Origin: Oikopleura dioica
Lineage: Eukaryota > Chordata > Appendicularia > Copelata > Oikopleuridae
DNA: 64,000 bases
NCBI GenBank assembly: GCA_907165135.1
Contig: OU015568.1
Coordinates: 6,456,501-6,520,500, forward strand
Reading direction: 5' to 3'
Below the pieces are notes generated by a model. The model saw only the letters and a program-made list of their open reading frames with translations, had not been told where the DNA came from and ran no database searches. How positions within the stretch are numbered: position 1 is the stretch's first letter; the number at the start of each line of letters is the position of its first letter. This document shows, piece after piece, positions 11,815 to 20,253 of the stretch. The translations under genes were made by a program, and so were the position numbers.

Positions 11815-12459
11815 GGCAGGGTTTTCGACAGTACCACCAATGTTTTCTTACACGTTTTATAAAAATTCATTGACAAAGGCCACTTTTGACCCATTTATTC
11901 AAGATTAATAGCTGTAGCAAACATAAATCAGCTTCTTCCGGGAATTTCTGTGTTAATCACCCGGTGTTTGCATCTGATTTCGAGTACTTGGTCACAGTGA
12001 GCACCCACTGAGATAATGGCGCACGCAAATGCTTTTTGAAACTGAACTTGTTATAAAACTATCCTGAAAATTCTTCCTCAGAAGGTGGTGGAATCGGTGT
12101 CAGTTTCAACATTTTTCTATCCGCATTCTCTTCATCATCCTCCATTTTCTCAGAAAAATCAAAATCTAACTTTTCAGCTGCCTGTTAACCCGTTTGTTAC
12201 TCCGAAAATAGCAAGAACGAACTGTGGATGCTGCCCTCATTCTATTTTTAGCGCAGAAATTTCAATTCCAAATTCGTCGTCTTTTTTAGCGCCCTGAATA
12301 GTCGGCTTTTAGATCAAACGCTCCCGTCGAAAGGTGCAAACTCCTGCTGAAACTGCTCCGGAATGAAATTTGTGTGATAATCACCAGTTTTTCGAATTTA
12401 TAAATGATTTTATTAAAAAGAGTTTTTTGCAGAGTTTCAAATAATATGCATACTAAAAA

Positions 12460-12604
12460 GGCGATTTTCTGGCAGTTAGACTTTCTGGCAGTTAGATTTT
12501 CTGGCAAAGGCGATTTTCTGGAAGTTAGATTTTCTGGCAGTGCCAGAAAATCGCCTTTGCCAGAAAGTCTAACTGCCAGAAAATCTAACTGCCAGAAAAT
12601 CGCC
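12460..12604. repeat. right subterminal hairpin of the Mutator-like element
   Basis: A 145-bp palindrome of the same GGCGATTTTCTGGCAGTTAG modules as 5498-5610. Outside it (12605-12939) come repeated GAAGTATACTTC and CGCCCTTC modules leading to the terminal repeat. Confidence 0.8.
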
Positions 12605-12947
12605 TCTCTCCGTGAAGTGTACTTCCGCCCTTCCCTCTACTTCAACCGCCCTTCCGCCCTTCACTCTACTTCAAATTGGTTCTGTCGGCCATCAGAATCC
12701 ATCCGCCAGAATTTTTTCAAATTTCGCGCTTATTGGCTCACAGGCGCCATGATTTAAATCACGCTGATTGTGGCAGATGAAGTGGCAGCTAAAGTTTTCG
12801 ATAAGAACCGATAGCTGAAGTATACTTCAGCGCGTGAAGTATACTTCAGAGCCTTTTCGTACTTCACCGCCCTTCAAGAATGAAGGGCGCCCTGCAGATT
12901 TTTGAAGGGCGGGGGGAAGTATACTTTTTTCCAGCTCTGATTCGCGG

Positions 12948-13855
12948 TCCAATCAAACCCTGTTGCAAAAATAATCACATCGAGTTCATGCTGAGTATCC
13001 TTCGTGACAATCCCATTTTCGCTCAGTTCAATAATTCCAGAGTTGTCCAATTCGTAGCATGGCTCATTGAGAGCCGAGTAAAACTCGTCAGAAATCATGA
13101 TCCTTTTGCAGCCAAGAAGAAAATCAGGAATCATCGCTTCTGCGACCCGTTCATCCTTGACTTCTTTTCTGACTCTCTGGGCATTCTGTTCACACATCCA
13201 GTTGTTGACTCCAAGTTTCCAGAAACGCAAGAGAAGGAAGTATCGGATCTCTCGGTAGATGAATTGAGACCATCTGTAAATTATTCCAAATGGGAATATC
13301 GCTAGAATGCTTTTAGCGAAGTATGAGTATGCAAATTGATCTCGAGGCAGAATAAATGCTGGGCTTCGCTGAAAATGAACAAGCTTTTTAACTTTTAAGC
13401 GACGGAGAATTGTGGGTAAAACTTGGACAGCGGATGCTCCAGAACCGATGATCCCAACACGTTTCTCTGTCAAATCAAGATCCTTTGGCCACTGGGATGT
13501 GTGAATCTTCAGTCCCTTGAAATTCTCGAAGCCTTGAATGTCTCCCCCAGGGTTTGAAAAGTCTGAGCATGAGCACTGAGCATGCTCAGCGTGCTCAAGC
13601 TCAACGAAAATTCCAGCGTGTCGTGCTCACCCGTGCTCAAGCTCAATTAAATCTGAGCATTCGCGGTCCATGCTCAGTCAAATTTTGTGACTTTTTTCAA
13701 ACCCTGGCCTCCCCAGTTTGGTCGATGAAGTCCCCCAGCGCACGAGATCAAGATATTGAACGTTTCTTCCGTTTTTTTGCCTTCTTTTACTTTTGTTATC
13801 TCCCAAAGTCGAGCTTTGTCATTCCAAAAAGCACGAGTTATTTCCGTCTCAAATT
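12948..13855 (-). CDS. Baeyer-Villiger-type flavin monooxygenase, central exon (interrupted twice)
   Basis: Coding parts are 13709-13855 and 12948-13541. The first reads FETEITRAFWNDKARLWEI and ends SCAGGLHRPNWG. The second continues DIQGFENFKGLKIHTSQWPKD, which contains the Baeyer-Villiger fingerprint FxGxxxHxxxWP, then the NADPH-binding VGIIGSGASAVQ and the ATGFD motif. Between them sits a 159-bp hAT MITE with an 8-bp duplication. At the lower edge the exon is cut by the 7.5-kb Mutator-like element. Counting each duplication once, the exon is 767 bases and keeps phase at both ends, which strongly supports one ancestral exon. The whole gene would be 545 codons, normal for the family. Confidence 0.85.
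13548..13706. mobile_element. hAT-type MITE inside the monooxygenase exon, possibly working as an intron
   Basis: Terminal inverted repeats CAGGGTTTGAAAA and TTTTTTCAAACCCTG bound a 159-bp non-coding body rich in GAGCATGCTC-like palindromes. Flanking 8-mers are GTCTCCCC (13540-13547) and GCCTCCCC (13707-13714), one mismatch. On the coding strand they read GGGGAGAC and GGGGAGGC. A cut after GGGGAG in both copies removes 13542-13708 as a GC-AG intron and restores TGG GGA GAC ATT exactly. Confidence 0.85.
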
Positions 13856-13918
13856 CTTTTCGCGGCTTTTATCAAAAGAAGTACTAAAAAAGTTATAAAA
13901 TAAAAATCTGATTTAGTT

Positions 13919-16896
13919 GCCCTTCCCCGGGTCAGACGTTCGAGAGTAGCCTTGGAAGAAAGCTAAGGGTCCATTCTATCGACACACCAAAAATTGGTTT
14001 TGCACCTTGATGTTATCAGTAGTATCTGATGCCTCAAAATTGACTGAAATCGTCAGATACGAAAATTCAAGATTTTCAACTTTTGATAAACGCGAGCTAT
14101 GATGACGTTCTATAGCTCAAATTGAAGCTTAGGAATCACTGAACTCACTGAACCGGTTTTTACCGAACCAGCCGGTCATTCTAGCGGTTCACCGCGGTTA
14201 ATCGCTTTTTATTGAATATTTTCACTCAAAAACGAAATAGAACCATGAAATGAGTCAATTCAGAGCCTTCTGGTGTTTCAACTCGAGCTAACCGAAGTTA
14301 ACCGGACGGTTGATAAGGCGGTTCAAAGCGGTTCAGGCAGAAAAATGATCGGAAATACAGCAATATGCACATGAAATTGCTCCTTATTACACGACGATCA
14401 TTTTGAACATATTTTTGAACCGATAAAACAAACCATGTGGTCAATAAAGCGGTCCCGAGCGGTTCATCGCGGTTCACGCTAAAAATAGTAAGAAATATCG
14501 CAAGATGTATATCAAATTGCTTCTTATCTGAGTACGAACATTTTAAAAATATTTTCGAATCGATCGAACTAACCAGGTCGATAAGGCGGTTCAGGGCGTT
14601 TAATCGCGGTTCAAGGTCAAAAATTAAAAATTGAAAAACAAAAAAATGAGACATTTTCTATTGATTGCGCCTGTAGGCCTGCTTAAACAATTCAGTCTGA
14701 GACGGGGCCAAGCTGACCCGAAGATGAGGCCAGGCCCGTTAACACAATTCAGTCTGGGACTGGGCCAAGCCGACCCGAAGGGGAGGCCAGGCCCGTTTAC
14801 ACAATTCAGTCTGAGACGGGGCGAAGCCGACCCGAAGGGGAGGCCAGGCCCATTTACACAATTCAGTCTGGAACGGGGCCAAGCCGACCCGAAGGGGAGG
14901 CAAGGCCCGTTTACACAATTCAGTCTGAGACGGGGCCAAGCCGACCCGAAGGGGAGGCCAGGCCCGTTATCACAATTCAGTCTGAGACGGGGCGAAGCCG
15001 ACCCAAAGGGGAGGCCAGGCCCGTTTACACAATTCAGTCTGAGACGGGGCCAAGCCGACCCAAAGGGGAGGCCAGGCCCGTTTACACAATTCAGTCTGAG
15101 ACGGGGCCAAGCCGACCCGAAGGGGAGGCCAGGCCTATTTACACAATTCAGTCTGAGACGGGGCCAAGCCGACCCGAAGGGGAGGCCAGGCCCGTTTACA
15201 CAATTCAGTCTGAGACGGGGCCAAGCCGACCCGAAGGGGAGGCCAGGCCCATTTACACAATTCAGTCTAGGACGGGGCCAAGCCGACCCGAAGGGGAGGC
15301 CAGACCCATTTACACAATTCAGTCTTGGACGGGGCCAAGCCGACCCGAAGGGGAGGCCAGGCCCGTTTAAAAAATTCAGTCTGGAACGGGGCCAAGCCGA
15401 CCCGAAGGGGAGGCTAGGCCCGTTTAAACAATTCAGTCTGGAACGGGGCAAAGCCGACCCGAAGGGGAGGCCAGGCCCGTTTACACAATTCAGTCTGGGA
15501 CGAGGCCGAGCCGACCCGAAGGGGAGTTGAGACTCATTTATACAATTAAGCGTGAGACGGGACCAAGCCGACCAAAATGGGAGGCCAGGTTCGTTTACAC
15601 AATTCAGTCTAAGACGGGGCCAAGCCGATCCGAAGGGGAGGCCAGGCTCGTTTATACTATTCAGTCTGCAACGAGGCCAAGCCCACCCGAAGATGAGTTG
15701 TATGAACGGGCCTGGCCTCCCCTTCGGAGCGGCTTGGCCCAGTCCCAGACTGAATTGTGTAAACGGGCCTGGCCTCTCCTTCGGGTCGGCTTGGCCGAGT
15801 CCCAGACTGAATTGTGTAAACGGGCCTGGCCTCCCTTCGGATCGGCTTGGCCCCGTCTCAGACTGAATTGTGTAGAGTGGCCTGGCCTCCCCTTCGGGTC
15901 GGCTTGGCCCCGTTCCAGACTGAATTGTGTTAACGGGCCTGGCCTCCCCTTCGGGTCGGCTTGGCCCCGTCTCAGACCGAATTGTTTAAGCAGGCCTACA
16001 GGCGCAATCAATAGAAAAAGTCTCATTTTTTTGTTTTTCAATTTTTAATTTTTGACCTTGAACCGCGATCAAACGCCCTGAACCGCCTTATCGACCTGGT
16101 TAGTTCGATCGATTCGTAAATATTTCAAAAATGATTGTTTTCAGAAAAGAAGCAATTTGATATACATATTGCCATATTTCTGACTATTTTTAAGCATGTA
16201 CCGCGATGAACCGCCCTTGACCGCCTTATCGACCACCTGGTCAGCTCGATCGATTCGAAAATATTTTTAAAATGTTCGTACTCAGATAAGAAGCAATTTG
16301 ATATACATCTTGCGATATTTCTTACTATTTTTAGCGTGAACCGCGATGAACCGCTCGGGACCGCTTTATTGACCACATGGTTTGTTTTATCGGTTCAAAA
16401 ATATGTTCAAAATGATCGTCGTGTAATAAGGAGCAATTTCATGTGCATATTGCTGTATTTCCGATCATTTTTCTGCCTGAACCGCTTTGAACCGCCTTAT
16501 CAACCGTCCGGTTAACTTCGGTTAGCTCGAGTTGAAACACCAGAAGGCTCTGAATTGACTCATTTCATGGTTCTATTTCGTTTTTGAGTGAAAATATTCA
16601 ATAAAAAGCGATTAACCGCGGTGAACCGCTAGAATGACCGGCTGGTTCGGTAAAAACCGGTTCAGTGAGTTCAGTGATTCCTAAGCTTCAATTTGAGCTA
16701 TAGAACGTCATCATAGCTCGCGTTTATCAAAAGTTGAAAATCTTGAATTTTCGTATCTGACGATTTCAGTCAATTTTGAGGCATCAGATACTACTGATAA
16801 CATCAAGGTGCAAAACCAATTTTTGGTGTGTCGATAGAATGGACCCTTAGCTTTCTTCCAAGGCTACTCTCGAACGTCTGACCCGGTGGGAAGGCA
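13919..16896. mobile_element. 3-kb foldback element in a monooxygenase intron
   Basis: Two arms of about 770-890 bp are near-perfect inverted copies. The left starts near CCGGGTCAGACGTTCGAGAG; the right ends with the complement at 16870-16885. Within the arms an imperfect unit containing GATAAGGCGGTTC and CGCGGTTCA recurs about every 120 bp. The centre is a 57-bp tandem array that changes orientation near 15,700. No transposase frame and no clear target duplication were found. It lies between exons 17092-17346 and 13709-13855 of the monooxygenase, making that intron about 3.2 kb. Confidence 0.8.
14693..15990. repeat. 57-bp tandem array with central inversion
   Basis: About 17 forward copies (14693 to about 15690) of a 57-bp unit (CAGTCTGAGACGGGGCC, AAGCCGACCCGAAGGGG, AGGCCAGGCCCGTTTACACAATT) are followed by about five inverted copies to 15990. 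Because 57 is 19 codons, both strands stay open for hundreds of codons. I treat those frames as by-products of the repeat, not genes. Confidence 0.9.
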
Positions 16897-17091
16897 CTTC
16901 TAATCAGCTTCTAATCACTTTAGTGCTTTTTTTCTCGTCAAAAAACACCCAAAAAAGGTGTCAAAGAGACTCATTTCGAAAAATCGGCTAGTGCAGTTTT
17001 TCATAGCTTGTCTTGATGCATATGTCCAGCAAGTTTGGTTAGATTCGGCCAGAGAACCTTGAAAATAGAAAAATGGTGCGGGAAGCCTACC

Positions 17092-17603
17092 CTATATAAT
17101 CTCCGAGCCCAAAATAGTAAAAACAACTCATCAAGTAATTATGAATTTCTTCGCCTAGAGAAAATAAATGACTCCAATTCGATTTGGGAAAGAACGAAAA
17201 AGAGTACAAGTGACTAGGAACATCGCATCCAACTCCAGGATAAGTATTCCAGTACCAAGCTCCGCCAATTTTCAATCCTCGTTCGATTACTGTAAAGTTC
17301 AGTCCCATCATTTTGAAGAAATATGCAACGATCATGCCAGAGAATCCTTTTAAGAATTTAAAACTTAGACTTAGATGTGGGTTCCATATTATGGAAGAAT
17401 TCTGGCGACTTTTTCTTCCTTGATTTCAATGACAAATCCATTCCTGCTCCAACGACTACGAACCGATATTTCGAAGACCCTTTTCTCTGAGCATCGTTCA
17501 AATGATACCGCGTTCTGAGCAACCATCTCAAAAGCGCCACTATTACACAAAACCATCCATAATAATGAAAAAGGTTTACAAGTAAAGTGATCAACCAGTC
17601 CAT
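17092..17603 (-). CDS. Baeyer-Villiger-type flavin monooxygenase, N-terminal exons
   Basis: Exon 17444-17603 starts MDWLITLLVNLFHYYGW, a membrane-anchor-like helix, and runs to the FAD-binding Rossmann start RFVVVGAG. Exon 17092-17346 continues FSGMIVAYFFKMMGLNF, then GGAWYWNTYPGVGCDVPSH, and ends EEIHNYLMSCFYYFGLGDYI. To keep the Rossmann motif intact the intron between them must start GA (CAG|GAATGG) and end AG. The next intron appears to start GG (ATAG|GGTAGG) and joins DYI to EFETEITRAFW in 13709-13855. Both non-canonical borders are inferred from protein continuity. The ATG at 17603 follows an acceptor-like ATAG, compatible with leader trans-splicing. Confidence 0.82.
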
Positions 17604-17725
17604 AATCTATTTTCTCAATACAAATTTTCGGGATTCTTGTAGACGAGGTATGCTTTTGAGTCAATATTTGAAAACAAATTATTGTCATTTATTTGTCTTC
17701 AGATCATAATGCTCATCATCTGAAT

Positions 17726-18234
17726 CAGAGTTGCAAATTTGGCTTTATTTTCGCTGAGTTGAGCTGAGCTGAGCTGAGTGAGAAATTCTCTGAGCTGAGC
17801 TGGCCTATTTCGGAGCTCACTGAGCTGAGCTGAGCTGAGCTGGCCATTTTCAGAGGTCATTGAGCTGAGATGAGCTGAGCAGACCTTTTTTTAAGGTAGG
17901 TGAGCTGAGCTGAGCTGAGCAGACCCTAATTAGAGATGAGCTGAGCTGAGTGAGCTGATTTGAGCTATTTTTTACTGTTTTTTAGTAGTGAAATTGTGTT
18001 AAAATCATTGAGCTGAGCTGAGCTGAGCTGAATGATACTTGTCAGAGCTGAGCTGAGCTGAGCAGAACAGATGATGTTCGAGTATAATTGAGCTGAGCTG
18101 AGCTGAGCTGAGTGATTATTGTCTGAGCTGAGCTGAGCTGAGCAGATAAATTCATTTTGGAAAATCAGTGAGCTGAGCTGAGCTGAGCGACTCAGCCAGC
18201 TCAGCTCACTCAGCTCAGCAAATTTGCAACTCTG
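17726..18234. mobile_element. AGCTG-rich MITE-like repeat
   Basis: Ends are inverted copies of CAGAGTTGCAAATTTG. The interior is a degenerate (GAGCT)n array broken by short spacers. A related block lies at 29706-29956, sharing the end CAGAGTT followed by GCTTTATTTT and GCTGAG. A convincing target duplication was not found. The 141-codon frame on the minus strand is repeat-derived. Confidence 0.65.
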
Positions 18235-18479
18235 TCGGCATCTACATCTACAAAGTCTTGAAGCAGGACCTAAAGCAAAAATAAATGAACTTTTCTTCAG
18301 AAGATATCTTCCAGCTGAACATTTTTTTCCTTTCTTCAACATCTTAATTTGCAAATCTGACAAATCCGTTACTGTAATACCTTCATGCACCCTTTAATCT
18401 CTTGATGGCAGTTTGCAAAGGCGATGATTGACTTCACAACTAAAAAAGACGGGAAGTCTCGTTTTGCTCCTTCTCGAAA

Positions 18480-18665
18480 ATGAGCACTGTTGATAAAGAT
18501 ATTTTGACAAAACACGTCGCTTTCGGACTTTTAGTGATGGACACGAAAGATTACGAGTACCAGAGATTCAAGAAATCAAGGAAGAGATTTTTGAAAAGCC
18601 TGGCGAATCTGAAAATCGCCGTTGAAAAAGCAGATCGCAAATCCTGCGATCCTAACAGGAAATAG
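18480..18665 (+). CDS. hypothetical small protein
   Basis: A 61-codon ATG frame (MSTVDKDILTKHVAFG) rich in Lys/Arg, with no known domain. It may be complete, or it may be the first exon of a longer gene: a GAAATAG sequence near its end could be a GA-type donor, but I could not extend it in phase to the next exons. Low certainty. Confidence 0.3.
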   Translation: MSTVDKDILTKHVAFGLLVMDTKDYEYQRFKKSRKRFLKSLANLKIAVEKADRKSCDPNRK

Positions 18666-18746
18666 ATTTATCTTTCTTAGACTGTACTTTCTGTACTTTC
18701 AGAGCTTGTTGATACAGTATCCTCAGATGAGCGCTAGAAAAAAACA

Positions 18747-18819
18747 TGTTTCCGCCCGGGCTCGAACCGGGGACCTTTCGCGTGTTAGGCGAACGTGATA
18801 ACCACTACACTACGGAAAC
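18747..18819 (-). tRNA. tRNA-Val (anticodon AAC)
   Basis: The complement folds as a full 73-base cloverleaf starting GTTTCCG. It has the D-arm GTGTAGTGG, the anticodon loop CCTAACA with AAC, the T-arm GGTTCGAGCC and the pairing 3' half CGGAAAC plus discriminator A. There is no intron. Internal A and B boxes are intact, so it should be transcribed by RNA polymerase III. It lies about 110 bp upstream of a plus-strand gene. Confidence 0.96.
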
Positions 18820-18929
18820 AACTGAGAACGCTCCTGCAAAGCGTAATTATCATCTAAATTTTCAAGACCATGGATTAGTTCCGCTCTTGGTTCATCCTTG
18901 CTTGGGTTATTTCCAGGTAATTTTTTTTC

Positions 18930-19836
18930 ATGCGAGAAATTGACTCTTTTTCCTTTCTAGCGATTGATAGAAGCCAAAAAGTGTATGATCAGAGTTTCAA
19001 GGAACAATTCGCTAAAGTTTGGAAAGAACGGGAATGGCTAGCTTTGCGAGAAGCGTTCCAGAAGGATAAGAAGCGATCCCGGTCGTTTGAAAATCGAATT
19101 AGGGAGATGTACTACTTTCTAACGTACGTAGGGTGTTCCTGATTTGTTTTACTGTACTGTTAGCCATGCTGAACTTGCTTCGTTTGAGTTCTTCGATGCA
19201 AAGGATTTTCATCAGATAAGCGAGGAGCTGCATTATGCTCGGGCTGGGAAAGAAGTTTGCGATCTTCTTCGTTTTCAAAGAGGTACGTATTGATTCTGAT
19301 GATAACGGCTATGATTAGGGTGAGGGATACGTAGAGAATGATTTTGATTGGGTCAGTTTTTTTTTGACTAATGAGAAACTTGATGGAAAAATTCGTTATC
19401 GTCAGAACCCTGTGTAGATCTGAGATATTCAGATGCCCTAGAATCAAAGATTTTAAGGCACACTGCCTCATCAAGTTCCGACGATTTTCAAACCTCCTGA
19501 GGAAGAAAACCATCGATCGCAAGATGCACTTTCTTCGCACCTAAACGGTGAAATCTTCTATGTTTTCAGCGAGTTCGGTAAGTTCTAGCTCAGCTTCTAG
19601 GGCTTCATACTTTTTAGCGGCGTTCAAGGTCGATGGTATTCTTTCTGATATGCAAGGTAAGGACGATTTCTGGCGAATCTTTCTCCTTCCCGCTAATTCT
19701 AGTGGATGTTCTTTGCACAAGCCGAGCTTCAGATTTCCTTCTCGATCGAGTAAAAATGCTCCAGGATCTGCTGACGGAGCATGAAAAAATTATGGACAAA
19801 ATTTTTCTGACAATAAATCGAGATCCTTCTTTTTAA
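18930..19836 (+). CDS. hypothetical 201-aa protein
   Basis: Five exons 18930-19123, 19164-19282, 19458-19577, 19618-19656 and 19703-19836 join with correct phases and GT-AG introns of 40-175 bp. The product is polar and helical (DRSQKVYDQSFKEQFAKVW, then FEFFDAKDFHQISEELHYAR), with an acidic Pro-containing linker (FKPPEEENH) and a hydrophobic/charged C terminus (MLQDLLTEHEKIMDKIFLT). No domain is recognised. The start is uncertain: CTTTCTAG at 18953-18960 could instead be an acceptor. Splicing consistency makes the gene credible; the function is unknown. Confidence 0.65.
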
Positions 19837-20253
19837 ACAATTACTTTTTTTCGGTTTTAAAATGCACGAGACGAGCGACTGTCAGACAGTAAAACCAGGC
19901 TGGGCAGAGCAGGTACAGAAGGATTTTTTTGTGTGAAGTTTTTTACATATACCGCGGGGACCAGCGATCTTGACGGTAAAAATAAAGGAGTATTTACAGT
20001 TCATTTTGGTTAGTTCTTCTTTCATTCCCATCTTGTGGGAGAAACTGGGTCTTCGTTTGGTTGAGCGACTGTCGATTGCAAAAACGCACGGAAGGAGGGT
20101 GAACGGGGATTGATGCACAGTGGCTGTTGAGGGCCGCAGGGCTGTGAGCGGATAAATTGATACATCGTTTCTGAAAATGAAGGGGTGATATCATACTAGG
20201 ACGGAAAAGAGAAAGGGGCCGGAGGTCGGCGAAATTCGATCCAGCGCGCCGGA

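Larger units (their letters stand above)
5392..12939. mobile_element. 7,548-bp Mutator-like DNA transposon inserted in a monooxygenase exon
   Basis: Both ends start CAGAG(T/C)TGG followed by AAAAAAGTATACTTC as inverted repeats (5392 onward; 12939 backward). The 8-bp target duplication ATTCGCGG stands at 5384-5391 and 12940-12947. The long ends contain stacked palindromes (GAAGTATACTTC, GGGCG runs and two hairpins at 5498-5610 and 12460-12604). Inside are a MULE-type transposase gene on the minus strand (6897-9439), a decayed acyl-CoA synthetase segment on the plus strand (9686-10840) and another minus-strand frame (11224-12145). TIR form, 8-bp duplication and transposase fold all agree with the Mutator superfamily. 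The unchanged duplication suggests a fairly recent insertion. Confidence 0.9.

Noticed and set aside
14624-15530. Long open frames on both strands (about 275-299 codons) encoding a 19-residue repeat
   Set aside because: They arise because a 57-bp tandem unit has no stop in several frames. There is no splice or start context, and they lie inside a foldback element.
14693-15990. Regularly repeated units that might suggest a CRISPR array
   Set aside because: The units are head-to-tail with no unique spacers, in a eukaryotic transposable element.
17965-18390. 141-codon minus-strand frame rich in Ala-Gln-Leu-Ser
   Set aside because: It is a translation of the AGCTG pentamer array.
19160-19540. 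126-codon minus-strand frame with a membrane-like helix
   Set aside because: The plus strand over the same bases carries spliced exons in consistent phase, and the hydrophobic part lies in their intron.
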